A stretch of 64,000 nucleotides of DNA, taken from the NCBI GenBank assembly GCA_965116165.1, contig OZ220484.1, positions 744,001 through 808,000 on the forward strand, read 5' to 3'. The position numbers were made by a program, and so were the translations under genes. The notes under the pieces are model-generated. The model was not told the origin of the DNA and did not search any database. It worked only from the letters and a program-made list of their open reading frames with translations. Below are positions 26,314-35,064 of the stretch, piece by piece. The first letter of the stretch is position 1; each line of letters opens with the position of its first letter. The stretch comes from Azophilus sp965116165 (GTDB lineage: Bacteria > Pseudomonadota > Gammaproteobacteria > Pseudomonadales > Azotimanducaceae).

Positions 26314-27651
26314 ATGAGGATGCTCAGTCTAGTGGCGTGTTTTCTGGTGGGCACCGCTTCGCTTAATCCAAACGCGATTTCGGCGGAGAGCCCCAACGGG
26401 AAGCAGTTCGTTGTGGAGGAATCGGATCCTCGGATGTCGGTCCCGTTGCCGCACGCCGTGTTGGACGATGCCCGCGTGCGCGACGCTTTGCAGGGGTGGG
26501 ATCCATTGGCCATGAAGCAAGCTCTGGAGGATGCGATCAATGATCTGCCTCCGGAAGTTCGAGAGCGTATGGAGCCGGTACTGATTCTATCCAGTGAGGC
26601 GGAACTCGGGGACTATGAACTTCTGGCTGAAATGCTCAAGGCTAATCCGAGCAAGGCTTGGCAGTCGATGGGAATCGAATCCGATCCGCGCCTCATCACG
26701 CCGGAAATTCTTCGGGCCGGGGCAGCCAAGGATCCGAAAGAGCGCGAGCAACTGCTTCGGGAGGCCATACCGTCCCTGCCGGAAGATTTACAGCAACGCT
26801 TGGCCAATGGCTTCGTGGTAGTGGACGAGTCAGTAATATTGGACGATCCAAGTGCGCCCTCAACAGCAAATCAGGCATCCCTAAGGGCTCCGCGTATATC
26901 CGTGGATGAGGCTTTGGTGTCCTTGTCCACTGAAATGCGAAAGAGCCTGCGGGGTTACGAGGACATTTTAGCTGACGAGAAAAAACTGTTCCGCGCACTG
27001 CGAACTATGCCAGAGGAGACTCGAGTGGCAGCTCTCAGGATGCACAGTCTGCGTTTTCCAAATCCTGGAGCAGAGGAAGCTATGGCTCAATTGAAACTCA
27101 AGGTAACCGCCGCGAGAGAGCGCGGATACTTTCTTAACGAAAACTCAATACCTCTGCCGAAAAGGCTGTTAGCGCGAATTCGTCAGGCGCGCCTGATTCG
27201 TGTTCTTGACCCTGCCCCGCCGACTGCTGGGCATATTCCGAATCCGCTTGCTCCCTTCGCCGCGTTCCAGACGATAGCGGAATATGAACAAGCTGGCGGA
27301 AATCCGCTACCGCCCATGCCCGCCCACGGTGTGCCCTTGGGAACCGAGGCCTACATTGATCCTTGGGGAATGAAAGGAATGGCTAGGGTTTTTGCCGATT
27401 CAGATTTCGGCGCCGCGCTGGCGATTACTGAAGACTCAGCGGACGAGGTGTCCTACGCCGACCCAAACCTCACGATTTTCGGCAGGGATGCGGCAGTGGA
27501 ACTGACCAAGTATGGCGATGACGAATGGGCAACATCCGTGAGCGCTTTTGACGGTCGGCGTACCTTCCGCATTGATGTTGCGGCCAAGCTCGAAGGCCAG
27601 CGGCGTGATGATTTCGTGCGCTTCGCCAAGGATGCTATTGAAAACCGGTAG
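26314..27651 (+). CDS. Secreted protein of unknown function
   Basis: A 445-residue exported protein, first of the long envelope gene series. The signal peptide (MRMLSLVACFLVGTASLNPN, cleavage near AISA-E) is clear. The mature part is acidic and rich in helical segments (PLAMKQALEDAINDLPPEVR, then KDPKEREQLLREAIPSLPED and STEMRKSLRGYEDIL) that look like repeated alpha-helical units, followed by a more beta-rich C-terminal ~130 residues (GTEAYIDPWGMKGMARVF). I do not recognise a family. The ATG at 26314 is chosen; the frame is open upstream into the neighbouring miniature element, whose end lies 25 bases away and might supply expression signals. Codon use is a little less GC-rich than in the carbohydrate locus. 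Confidence 0.75.
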   Translation: MRMLSLVACFLVGTASLNPNAISAESPNGKQFVVEESDPRMSVPLPHAVLDDARVRDALQGWDPLAMKQALEDAINDLPPEVRERMEPVLILSSEAELGDYELLAEMLKANPSKAWQSMGIESDPRLITPEILRAGAAKDPKEREQLLREAIPSLPEDLQQRLANGFVVVDESVILDDPSAPSTANQASLRAPRISVDEALVSLSTEMRKSLRGYEDILADEKKLFRALRTMPEETRVAALRMHSLRFPNPGAEEAMAQLKLKVTAARERGYFLNENSIPLPKRLLARIRQARLIRVLDPAPPTAGHIPNPLAPFAAFQTIAEYEQAGGNPLPPMPAHGVPLGTEAYIDPWGMKGMARVFADSDFGAALAITEDSADEVSYADPNLTIFGRDAAVELTKYGDDEWATSVSAFDGRRTFRIDVAAKLEGQRRDDFVRFAKDAIENR

Positions 27652-27679
27652 AATCGCTGAATCACTTCACGAGAAATCC

Positions 27680-28048
27680 ATGCGTCCCGGAAGCCTACTA
27701 ATTACCGCACTGGCGTTCTCGATGCCGGCGCTGACCATTCCACCTTCCGCATACTCCGATGAATCTCAGTATCCCCAATACAATCCCCTTGAGAACCGAT
27801 GGGAGATGGGAACGCGGAAGTCCCGGCCAGCCTACAATCCCTTCGAGAATCAATGGGAAATGGCCGAACCCAACGAATCCCCCCAGTACAACCCCCTCGA
27901 GAATCGGTGGGAGATGGGAACGCGGAAGTCCCGGCCAGCCTACAACCCCTTCGAGAATCAATGGGAAATGGCCGAACCCAACGAATCCCCCCAGTACAAT
28001 CCCCTCGAGAATCGATGGGAGATGGGAAGGAAGAAGGGAAGCCGATGA
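27680..28048 (+). CDS. Secreted YNPxENxWEM repeat protein
   Basis: A 122-residue exported protein built almost entirely of a tandem repeat. After a signal peptide (MRPGSLLITALAFSMPALTI, cleavage near SAYS-D) come five copies of the motif YNP(L/F)EN(R/Q)WEM, linked alternately by GTRKSRPA and AEPNESPQ. At DNA level the composite unit of about 108 bases is repeated nearly exactly, so expansion was recent. The protein ends MGRKKGSR. No known domain is recognised; tryptophan- and asparagine-rich short repeats of this kind can bind carbohydrate, peptidoglycan or another protein. Its stop overlaps the start of the next gene (ATGA), and it follows the 26314 gene by 28 bases, so they form one operon. 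Confidence 0.75.
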   Translation: MRPGSLLITALAFSMPALTIPPSAYSDESQYPQYNPLENRWEMGTRKSRPAYNPFENQWEMAEPNESPQYNPLENRWEMGTRKSRPAYNPFENQWEMAEPNESPQYNPLENRWEMGRKKGSR

Positions 28049-28401
28049 AACTACGATACACAGGTTATCTTCTTGCTTTGCTGGCGGCGAACCTGTTGTT
28101 CTCGGGTTGTGCCTTCATATATGGCAAATACATATGGACCAACCCGAACGGCGGGAGCGGTCACGAAGCCGGGAGCGGTCACGAAGCCAAGCAATATCTA
28201 GCGCAATGCAAACTGGAATCCATGTCCGCCGTCAAAGACAATGATGTCGGCGCGAAAGCCAAGGCAGCGGGATTGCTGTTGGGCGGGTGGATCGGTGCTT
28301 ATGTCGGCAACCCAAAGGGTTGGATTGACGGACTAAGGGCGCAGTATGTCTCCCGCTGTATGGCGACTCGCGGATACAAACGAGTGCTCACTACGCAGTG
28401 A
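28045..28401 (+). CDS. Small lipoprotein
   Basis: A 118-residue predicted lipoprotein: MKLRYTGYLLALLAANLLFS is followed by GCAF, giving a lipobox cysteine at about residue 22. The mature part contains a short direct repeat (GSGHEAGSGHEA), a cysteine in QYLAQCKLES, and a glycine-rich hydrophobic segment (AAGLLLGGWIGAYVGNP) that resembles glycine-zipper segments of some outer-membrane lipoproteins. A third cysteine in YVSRCMATRG could pair with QCK. The ATG overlaps the upstream stop by four bases and its own stop overlaps the GTG of the next gene, so it is firmly in the operon. Function unknown; an outer-membrane anchor for the apparatus is inference. Confidence 0.75.
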   Translation: MKLRYTGYLLALLAANLLFSGCAFIYGKYIWTNPNGGSGHEAGSGHEAKQYLAQCKLESMSAVKDNDVGAKAKAAGLLLGGWIGAYVGNPKGWIDGLRAQYVSRCMATRGYKRVLTTQ

Positions 28402-29255
28402 CCGATACGCAGGCACACACCGGGCCGACCAAGCGCTCCGGCCGCGCCATGGGCCGTGTCCACGATATCGAAACGGGCTATCTCAATGCGTTTCGCATCG
28501 CCTTGGCGATAATCATACTGATGGGCGTACTCGCCGTGGCCGCGGCCATTCTATGGTATGCCTTCATACAACTGGCCGGCCTCGGAAGGGGTGCGCAGAC
28601 CGCGGCGGACTATATTGAGGCTCCGGCCTGGGAATCGATTCGCCCCCTCGTATTGCCAACGCCGCGCAAAAAGCCGGAGCCTGATAGCGCCTTGGCGGAC
28701 GAGCCGGCAACACCCACACCAAGCAGGCAGCCCGTGGATGAGCGAATCAACCGAATCGCCGAAAATCTCAACGCCCAGTTTCAACGCAATAGCGGCAATG
28801 AAAGTGGATTCACCGACCGCTACCCGCGACGTCTTTTGGAGGCATGGGTGTTTGAGGAGTCCGGGTTGCCCCCATCTTTGCTACCCGGCTATCTGGAGGC
28901 ACTGCTGACCGTCTCGGAAGCCATCGGCCAAGACGAGCAAATCAACCGCATCGGGGCGCTCGACAGCCGCGCACGAGTCATCATGGGTGCGCTCGACGCA
29001 TTTCACCAGGAGTTTCTCGCCCGGGCCGAGCAGGCCGCGGACCAGGCCGCATCCACCAACGCGGCGGCCGCGGCAAGCCGCTCGCAAGCCGTGGCGAGCA
29101 GCATCTACCTGGGCCTTGGCGGTCTTGGCCTACTGGTTTTGCTTGCCTTGGTCGTCGTTCTCATCCGCATCGAAGTGCATCTGCGCAACCAAACCTTCCT
29201 GCGGACACTGGTACAAACTCGGGCCGAGCAAGACATCGGCCAGCGCGACCATTAG
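28398..29255 (+). CDS. Two-helix membrane protein with a periplasmic helical domain
   Basis: A 285-residue inner-membrane protein. A transmembrane helix at about 33-57 (FRIALAIIILMGVLAVAAAI) is followed by a large presumably periplasmic region (about 60-235), proline-rich first (PTPRKKPEPDSALADEP), then helical with a long alanine-rich coiled-coil-like stretch (RAEQAADQAASTNAAAAASR), and a second helix at about 237-258. The short C-terminal tail is again cytoplasmic. No known family is recognised. Translation starts at the GTG at 28398, overlapping the lipoprotein stop (GTGA). Its topology would let it link cytoplasm and periplasm in the proposed envelope apparatus. Confidence 0.75.
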   Translation: MTDTQAHTGPTKRSGRAMGRVHDIETGYLNAFRIALAIIILMGVLAVAAAILWYAFIQLAGLGRGAQTAADYIEAPAWESIRPLVLPTPRKKPEPDSALADEPATPTPSRQPVDERINRIAENLNAQFQRNSGNESGFTDRYPRRLLEAWVFEESGLPPSLLPGYLEALLTVSEAIGQDEQINRIGALDSRARVIMGALDAFHQEFLARAEQAADQAASTNAAAAASRSQAVASSIYLGLGGLGLLVLLALVVVLIRIEVHLRNQTFLRTLVQTRAEQDIGQRDH

Positions 29256-29266
29256 ATATAATTCCC

Positions 29267-29321
29267 AATCAATAGGTTGCGGGTAGCTCAATGTCGCGCC
29301 ATCGCCTTGTTCAAACCTTCC
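29267..29321 (+). mobile_element. Diverged right half of a MITE, copy H
   Basis: The stretch AATCAATAGGTTGCGGGTAG (29267-29286) and the following bases to ACCTTCC match the right half of the 107-bp element at most positions, but the left half is not recognisable. The ATG of the next gene (29291) corresponds to the ATG found in the element's right end, in the same reading frame (MSRHRLVQTF against MLLYRIVQTF). Confidence 0.55.
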
Positions 29322-29947
29322 TTTGCCTAGCGATCCTTGCAGCGAGCGTCCACGGCGAGCCGACCGACTGCGATTTGCGCGTTGTCGGCGAGCCGGCCGA
29401 AATGGACGGTCAACCGAGAGAGAAAACCGAAGAGGAGCTGGTTCGGCAATTGGCGATAAAATTGCGGCAGTTCGACCGATGCCTGGAGCGGGACGCAACC
29501 GGGACGTCGAATGCCGCGGCAGGCTCAGCCTCATCCGCCGACGCGGCCGAATCAGCCCAGGTTGCGGACGGTAACAAGGGTGGACAGAACCCGAATGACG
29601 GCAAGGTGTCGGTTTCGCCGAGCGCGGTGGTGTCGGCGCAGGTTGGCGAATCGCCCGGCGGCGCGGAAGGTATCGATGCGAACGACGCCAACACCGGACC
29701 AACCAACATCGAAACCGCCGCCCGACAAGGAGCCCGTCAAGACTCGGCATCGCCCAGCGCAGAGATTCTGTCAACCGACACGGCCGCGCAGAGCGACGCA
29801 AAGTCATCGCAAGGCGCATCGGCACCGGAGAGCATGGTGGAAGACGATGCCGCCCGCATGCTGAGGGAGGCGGCCGAAAAGGAATCGGACCCGTCGCGCA
29901 AGGCCGCACTATGGAAAGAATACTACAATTACGTTAAAAATCTCTGA
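29291..29947 (+). CDS. Secreted low-complexity protein with MITE-derived N-terminus
   Basis: A 218-residue exported protein. The signal peptide MSRHRLVQTFLCLAILAASV (cleavage near HG-E) begins with residues encoded by an old copy of the window's miniature element. The mature part has an N-terminal segment with two cysteines (PTDCDLRVV and FDRCLERD) that could form a disulfide, a long low-complexity middle rich in alanine, serine, glycine and aspartate, and a short helical C-terminus (EDDAARMLREAAEKESDPSR, then KEYYNYVKNL). No domain is recognised. It lies between two envelope genes, 35 bases after one and 28 before the next, so it is probably part of the same transcript. Confidence 0.7.
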   Translation: MSRHRLVQTFLCLAILAASVHGEPTDCDLRVVGEPAEMDGQPREKTEEELVRQLAIKLRQFDRCLERDATGTSNAAAGSASSADAAESAQVADGNKGGQNPNDGKVSVSPSAVVSAQVGESPGGAEGIDANDANTGPTNIETAARQGARQDSASPSAEILSTDTAAQSDAKSSQGASAPESMVEDDAARMLREAAEKESDPSRKAALWKEYYNYVKNL

Positions 29948-29975
29948 AACCAGCAACGAGACGGACCGATCCACG

Positions 29976-31334
29976 ATGCCCAACAAAGTCAAAGCCGACC
30001 GTCGGCAACGGTGTCGTCGAGTGAAACGAGCGCCGACCCTAGTTTGCGGCAGCCTACTCTGGATTCTGGCGGCCACGAATGCAATCGGCGCCAACATCGA
30101 ACTCGGCCCGCGCATCGAACGGGAAAACCAGGTGCGGGAATCTCCTGCCGCCGGTCAATCGACAGCGGCTCGACCGACAATGGACATTCCACCCCTACGC
30201 CTTGCCATACCGGTTCTGGATCCCGGCCTGCCCGAAAACGAGGCAACCTGGGAAGACCGCGGTATCTGGCCTGAACTGCGGCGCGCCGAGGGTGTCCGCT
30301 GTGCCACGCGCATCGCCGACGCTATCCGCGCCCTCGGGCATTTCGAAGCGGTTATCGTCACCCCGGACACCTCGGCGAGCGCCGATCTGTATCTCATTGG
30401 GAAAATCACCGTCTCCAATGGCGAAGATCTCAGGATCAAATGGCGGCTGGTCGACGCCACGGGAAGAACCTGGATTCGGCCCAGAACCGCGAGGCACCGG
30501 GTACCTCCGGGGTGGCACGAAAACAACACCATCCCGCAAACCGACCCGTTCAACAGCCTGTACACCGGCATCGCCCAGGATGTCGAGAAAAGCCTCGTCG
30601 CCCAGGCCAAGCGACATGCCACCACCACCAAACGGAACAGCACACGCATCGCGCGCGGCAAGAGCCCAAGGTTAAGCGAACTGGAAAAAGTGGCCCTTAC
30701 CCGCGACCTCGTTCTCGCCGGCTACTTCGCCCCGGACCGGTATGGCGACACCTTCAAGGAGTCGGGCGGCCGAATCAAGATTCAGTACATGCCAGCCATG
30801 GACGACGCGGACTGGATCCGCATCGCCAGCGTCCGCGCCCGGGACGATGCCTTCGGCGGGCGCTTGTCGGACGAGTACGCCGCCTTCGTCGAGACTATGC
30901 AAAACGCCTACGCCCTCTGGCAGCGGGATTCCTTCCCCTACGCCCGGGAACAGCGCATCCTTAGAGAGCGGGCCGCTGTACAGGGCGTACTCGGCACCCT
31001 GCTCGCGGCGGCCACGATCGCCGCCGCCGCGGATAGCGATGTGGGAACGCTGCCGACCGTCGCCGCCGGTGTCGCCAGCACCGCCCTGATCTACTCAAGC
31101 TTCCGCAACAACGATAGAAGAAAGGATCAGGTGCGGGAATTGAACGAGCTTGGCCAATCCCTACAAGCGGGATTGGCCCCGTCTGTCGTTAAATTGCGGG
31201 ATACCACCGTCACGCTTCGGGGTACCGCCGTCGAGCAATTTCAGCAGTGGCGCACCCTGCTTCGCGACCTCTATGCCAATGCATCGGAAGATGTCGAGGC
31301 CGTCACCGTCGTGCCGGCGGGCGATACCGGCTAA
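29976..31334 (+). CDS. Exported protein of unknown function with internal hydrophobic segment
   Basis: A 452-residue protein with a long, very basic N-region (about 19 residues) followed by a hydrophobic signal (LVCGSLLWILAATNAIGA). The first mature domain (LRLAIPVLDPGLPENEATW, EDRGIWPELRRAEGVRC, then ADLYLIGKITVSNGEDLRIK) has an alternating alpha/beta pattern similar in style to periplasmic CsgG- or FlgO-like lipoproteins, but the match is not firm. Around residue 345-385 lies a hydrophobic alanine-rich stretch (GTLLAAATIAAAADSD, TVAAGVASTALIYSS) that could be a membrane or zipper segment. The C-terminal ~70 residues are helical. It ends 400 bases before the TPR-like gene, in a spacer with a degenerate miniature element. 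Confidence 0.7.
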   Translation: MPNKVKADRRQRCRRVKRAPTLVCGSLLWILAATNAIGANIELGPRIERENQVRESPAAGQSTAARPTMDIPPLRLAIPVLDPGLPENEATWEDRGIWPELRRAEGVRCATRIADAIRALGHFEAVIVTPDTSASADLYLIGKITVSNGEDLRIKWRLVDATGRTWIRPRTARHRVPPGWHENNTIPQTDPFNSLYTGIAQDVEKSLVAQAKRHATTTKRNSTRIARGKSPRLSELEKVALTRDLVLAGYFAPDRYGDTFKESGGRIKIQYMPAMDDADWIRIASVRARDDAFGGRLSDEYAAFVETMQNAYALWQRDSFPYAREQRILRERAAVQGVLGTLLAAATIAAAADSDVGTLPTVAAGVASTALIYSSFRNNDRRKDQVRELNELGQSLQAGLAPSVVKLRDTTVTLRGTAVEQFQQWRTLLRDLYANASEDVEAVTVVPAGDTG

Positions 31335-31378
31335 CAGCCTGTCGGACTTAGCCGTGCTGAATCTCTTAAGGTATTGAT

Positions 31379-31485
31379 TTAAGGAAGGTCTGAACAATTC
31401 GATAGAACAGCATTGAGATGCTTGTAAACTATTGATTTTATTGGCTCGGATACCAACGGCGGAAGTCGATCAACGAGTTACCGCC
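31379..31485 (-). mobile_element. Degenerate MITE, copy B, in the 31335-31736 spacer
   Basis: The well-kept right end (GGAAGGTCTGAACAATTCGA from 31383) sits after TTAA and points left; the unit continues through CTATTGATTTTATT and then decays toward 31485. The remaining spacer carries the recurring motif CAGCCTGTCGGACT at 31337, also seen near 23231 and 40529, and no gene I can support. Confidence 0.6.
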
Positions 31486-31736
31486 ATGTCTGTTTCCGCA
31501 TGCAAGTGACGAGAAAAGGGCAATGAAGCGACAACCTGAACAGAGGACAAGGAAGCCGGAGCCGCGGACGGTATTAAGCACCGTCGTCAAGCGGGTGATG
31601 GCATACCGTCCACCGCCAAAGGATAAGACGAAGGTGGGATCAACTGGATAATTTCCCTAAAAAAGGCGGGCCGTCCCGTGGCGGCAATTCTCATTCTGCC
31701 CGCGGTCTGCCGCGAGCCGGGCGGGGTTGGTGTTCG

Positions 31737-33041
31737 ATGCTGCTGCTCGTCGCCACCGCCGTCCCCGGCTTGCGGGCCGACCTGGGTTGCGAGGGCGACT
31801 GGGCAAATTCTCCCATCTGTGTCGAACATCGAGCGGCGGTGGCGGCCCGCGCGAAAGCCGAAGCGCTGCTGGAAAACCTACCCGAGACCGCGATGCCGCC
31901 CTGGAACCCGGAAGAAGTCGCAACCGCCCAAGCCCTGTATGAAGAAGGCTTGGAACTTTATCGGGACGAGTACTTTGGCGATGCGACCGCTCAATTCAAT
32001 GCCGCCATCGAACAATTGGCAACCATCGAAGCGGGGTGGCGGGAGTTGGTGGCGCAACGCCTTGCGCAAGCCAATGCGTCGCTTGCCGCCGGAGACTTCG
32101 ATGCCGCCGTCGCACAATTCGATGGCGTGCTGAACTTGCTGCCAGGTTCGGAGGAGGCCGCGGCCGGCTTGTCCAAGGCAAATCGGGGCATACTGGCGCG
32201 CAATGCCATCGCCCAAGCCAATCAATCGCTGGCGAGAGGCAATATCGATGCGGCGGAACGTCACCTTGAAGCCGTGCCCGCGCACCTGCTGACCGACCGC
32301 GTCGCCGAGGTGCGCCGCCAGATCGACCAGGCGCGGCGGCGGAACAGCCTGAACCGCAGCATGACCCGGGGATTTCAGCATCTCGACCGCGACGCATGGA
32401 GCGACGCCGAAGCCGCCTTCACCGAGGCGCTGCGGACCGATCCGGCATCGGTTGCGGCCAAGGATGCGCTGGAGGATGTGCGACGTCGCCGAACCAACGC
32501 CGAAGCCGCCAAGCTTCGCGATCAACTCAGGGTGCATGTGGAAGCCGAGGATTGGGTGCCGGCGCGCACGGTTTTGCGGAAGCTGCGGGAACTCGACCCC
32601 AACAGCGCCGCCATTGACAGCGAGCTGGCGCACATCCGCCACCTCGTCGATGTCGAGGCGGGCATTGAAGACCTCCTGAGCGAGCCCCGGCATCTTTCGA
32701 CAAAGGGCGTCCGAGACCGGGCGAAGGCGTTGGTCGACGCAACGACCGACCCGGCAATCTACGGCGCGAAAATCATCGAAAAACGGAATCGGCTGCAACA
32801 GGCATTGACCACCTGGACGACGCCGATAGCAATTACCGTGCGTTCGGACAACCGGACGGAAGTGCGCATCCGACCCGGTCGCGCATTGGGAAAATTCAGG
32901 GAACGCCGAATCGAGGTGCTTCCCGGCGACTATGTCCTAAGCGGCCGCCGGGTCGGCTACCGGGAAGTATCCCTACGGGTCGCCATACCGCCCGGCAGCG
33001 AGGCGCGGACCGTTCGGATCGTTTGCAATGAGCGCTTCTGA
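31737..33041 (+). CDS. Periplasmic TPR-like protein with C-terminal PEGA-like domain
   Basis: A 434-residue protein with a short signal peptide (MLLLVATAVPGLRA-D). The body is a run of helix pairs of tetratricopeptide type: AQALYEEGLELYRDEYFGDA, RLAQANASLAAGDFDAAVAQ, AIAQANQSLARGNIDAAERH and FQHLDRDAWSDAEAAFTEAL are successive units with the usual alanine/glycine/tyrosine spacing. The last ~70 residues (TPIAITVRSDNRTEVRIRP, RRIEVLPGDYVLSGRRVGY) form a beta-rich PEGA-like domain. TPR arrays bind other proteins, so this is likely a scaffold. Two cysteines near the N-terminus (LGCEGDWANSPICVE) may form a disulfide. It overlaps the next gene, a PEGA-SUMF1 protein, by 14 bases, which links the two functionally. 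Confidence 0.8.
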   Translation: MLLLVATAVPGLRADLGCEGDWANSPICVEHRAAVAARAKAEALLENLPETAMPPWNPEEVATAQALYEEGLELYRDEYFGDATAQFNAAIEQLATIEAGWRELVAQRLAQANASLAAGDFDAAVAQFDGVLNLLPGSEEAAAGLSKANRGILARNAIAQANQSLARGNIDAAERHLEAVPAHLLTDRVAEVRRQIDQARRRNSLNRSMTRGFQHLDRDAWSDAEAAFTEALRTDPASVAAKDALEDVRRRRTNAEAAKLRDQLRVHVEAEDWVPARTVLRKLRELDPNSAAIDSELAHIRHLVDVEAGIEDLLSEPRHLSTKGVRDRAKALVDATTDPAIYGAKIIEKRNRLQQALTTWTTPIAITVRSDNRTEVRIRPGRALGKFRERRIEVLPGDYVLSGRRVGYREVSLRVAIPPGSEARTVRIVCNERF

Positions 33042-35064
33042 ACCGACCGAAGCCGCTTCGCCCACTATGGACCGTCCCGACGCCAACCTGCACACCTTCA
33101 TCAAGCGGCGCAGACGACGACGCACGGCCGGGATCCTGTTGGTGATGGCGCTGGCCGCGGTGCCGATCGCCGTTTTGCTTTCCGCCCGCGCCTTCGATCT
33201 TTCCATCGCGCCCGCGAAAGCCGCGGCGATGGCCTCCTGGAAACGATCCGAGGGGTATTTGCTCGGCATCGGCTCCCGGATATTGCTGTTTTCCGAGCAG
33301 GGCACCATCACCATTGAGGCCAAGGGCTTCGAACCCTACAGGCGGGACATCGACAAATCCAGCGAACGCCGGCAAATCGAGGCAATACTGCAAGCGCTTC
33401 CCGGCATGGCCGTGATTACAGTCGCTTCGCCAAGCGATTTCAGTTTATTCGTGGATGACGTCCCACGCGGAACCGCCTCCCAAACCAAGGTCAAATTGGA
33501 TCGGGGCCCACATTCCGTGCGCATCGACGGAGCCAACATCAAACCCATCCAAGCCGACATCGACATCGAGGGCTACGATGAAATCCAGTATTTCAAGTTT
33601 GAAACCGAGCCGGCCAACAGTGCCTTCGCCATCAGGACCGCGCCGCCCGACGCGCTGATCTTCCTCGACGGCAACGAAATCGGGCGCGGGGCCTATGACG
33701 GATTTGTCGCCCCGGGGGAGCATGAAATCACCGTCGAGCGCGAGGGCTACCACGGCCGGCAACTGCGCTTTGCCGCCGAGCCGGACAAGAACACCGATCT
33801 GGGCCTGATCGAATTGTCGCCCCAGCCCGCGACCCTGTCCGTCGCCTCCACGCCCAGTGGTGCCGCCGTTCTCGTGGACGGCCAATTCAGGGGCACCACG
33901 CCGGTCGAGATGTCCGTGCCGCCGCTGCGGACACACCGCCTGGTAATCCGCAAAACAGGCTACGAACCGCTGACAACCCGCATCAAGCCCAGGCCCGGGG
34001 AGTCGATTGATCGTACCTTTCGGCTGGGCAGCCATACCTTTGAGGCCAGGGTGACCACCAACCTCGAAGCCCGGGTAACCGTCAACGGCGTTGCGAAAGG
34101 ATTTACGCCGGCGAAGGTCACCGTCCGCGAGGGCGACCGCATTGCGGTATCCCGGGACGGCTATCAAACGCAAAGCGTCGTGGTCGATCCGGTGGGCGGT
34201 GCCGAGCGATCCTATGCGTTTACGATGATGCGCCCCAAAGAATTCGCCTTCCATCAGGCACCGCTGCAGACGACCCCGGCCAACGGCATCATCCTGCGAA
34301 AATTTCCGCCCGCGCGGTTCCGTATTCCATCGGCGCAGGACGGCACCGCCACCATCGAGAAACAACTGACCCGCCCCTTCTATATCGGCGTGCGCGAAGT
34401 CACCTATCGGGATTATCTCGCTTTCGACGCGCAAACGATTCCGAGGGGGCTTTCCGAACAACATCCGGTAACAAACCTAACCTGGAGCGAGGCGGCGCGC
34501 TTCTGCAACTGGTTAAGCGAGCAATCCGGCCTGGCGCCGGCATACGAATTCGACGACGCCGGCGAACCAAAGCGTGTTCTGACCCGCTCCCTTGGGTATC
34601 GATTGCCCACGGAGGCGGAATGGGAAGCGGTGTCCGGTTTCGATTTCGCCCGTGGGCGCGCGGTCGGCCCCTATCCCTGGGGCGAGAGCCCGCAAATACC
34701 CCGGGCGTATGCCAACCTGGCGGGACGGGAAGCGGATGCGGCGGGCCCGGGCAACTTTCTATTCGACCATGTGGACAATCATGCGGTTACCGCGCCCGTT
34801 GGTTCCTATGCCGCCAATTTCAATGGCCTCTTCGATCTCGCGGGCAATGTCGCCGAGTGGGTGTCGGACTACCACGCTCCCCTACCCACCCTTGGCGGCG
34901 AACCCCTGGTGGATCCCCTCGGACCCCCAACGGGCCTTGATCATCTGATCAAGGGCTCGAGTTTTCGATCCCACACATTGCCCGAACTGGCCATCGAAAG
35001 CCGCACCCTGGTAGCTGGCCGAAGCGACGCCGTGGGCTTTCGCGTCGCCCGGTGGATATACTGA
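33028..35064 (+). CDS. Membrane-anchored PEGA-SUMF1 (formylglycine-generating-enzyme-like) protein
   Basis: A 678-residue protein. A basic cytoplasmic stretch (KRRRRRR) and one transmembrane helix (about 34-52) anchor it; the rest is periplasmic. Several PEGA-type beta domains follow (SDFSLFVDDVPRGTASQ, PPDALIFLDGNEIGRG, STPSGAAVLVDGQFRGTTPV, NLEARVTVNGVAKGFTPA). The C-terminal ~250 residues are a SUMF1/FGE-sulfatase domain: REVTYRDYLAFD, VTNLTWSEAARFCNWLSEQS, SLGYRLPTEAEWEAVSG, NGLFDLAGNVAEWVSDYH, VGFRVARW. The cysteine pair that oxidised formylglycine-generating enzymes use is not visible in the terminal part (KGSSFRSHT), so a binding or structural role is more likely than catalysis. It overlaps genes on both sides (14 bases upstream, TGATG downstream). 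Confidence 0.88.
   Translation: MSASEPTEAASPTMDRPDANLHTFIKRRRRRRTAGILLVMALAAVPIAVLLSARAFDLSIAPAKAAAMASWKRSEGYLLGIGSRILLFSEQGTITIEAKGFEPYRRDIDKSSERRQIEAILQALPGMAVITVASPSDFSLFVDDVPRGTASQTKVKLDRGPHSVRIDGANIKPIQADIDIEGYDEIQYFKFETEPANSAFAIRTAPPDALIFLDGNEIGRGAYDGFVAPGEHEITVEREGYHGRQLRFAAEPDKNTDLGLIELSPQPATLSVASTPSGAAVLVDGQFRGTTPVEMSVPPLRTHRLVIRKTGYEPLTTRIKPRPGESIDRTFRLGSHTFEARVTTNLEARVTVNGVAKGFTPAKVTVREGDRIAVSRDGYQTQSVVVDPVGGAERSYAFTMMRPKEFAFHQAPLQTTPANGIILRKFPPARFRIPSAQDGTATIEKQLTRPFYIGVREVTYRDYLAFDAQTIPRGLSEQHPVTNLTWSEAARFCNWLSEQSGLAPAYEFDDAGEPKRVLTRSLGYRLPTEAEWEAVSGFDFARGRAVGPYPWGESPQIPRAYANLAGREADAAGPGNFLFDHVDNHAVTAPVGSYAANFNGLFDLAGNVAEWVSDYHAPLPTLGGEPLVDPLGPPTGLDHLIKGSSFRSHTLPELAIESRTLVAGRSDAVGFRVARWIY

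Noticed and set aside
29256..29300. GGTAGCTCA resembling a tRNA D-arm
   Set aside because: No acceptor stem, anticodon arm or T-arm is present; the sequence is explained by the MITE right half.
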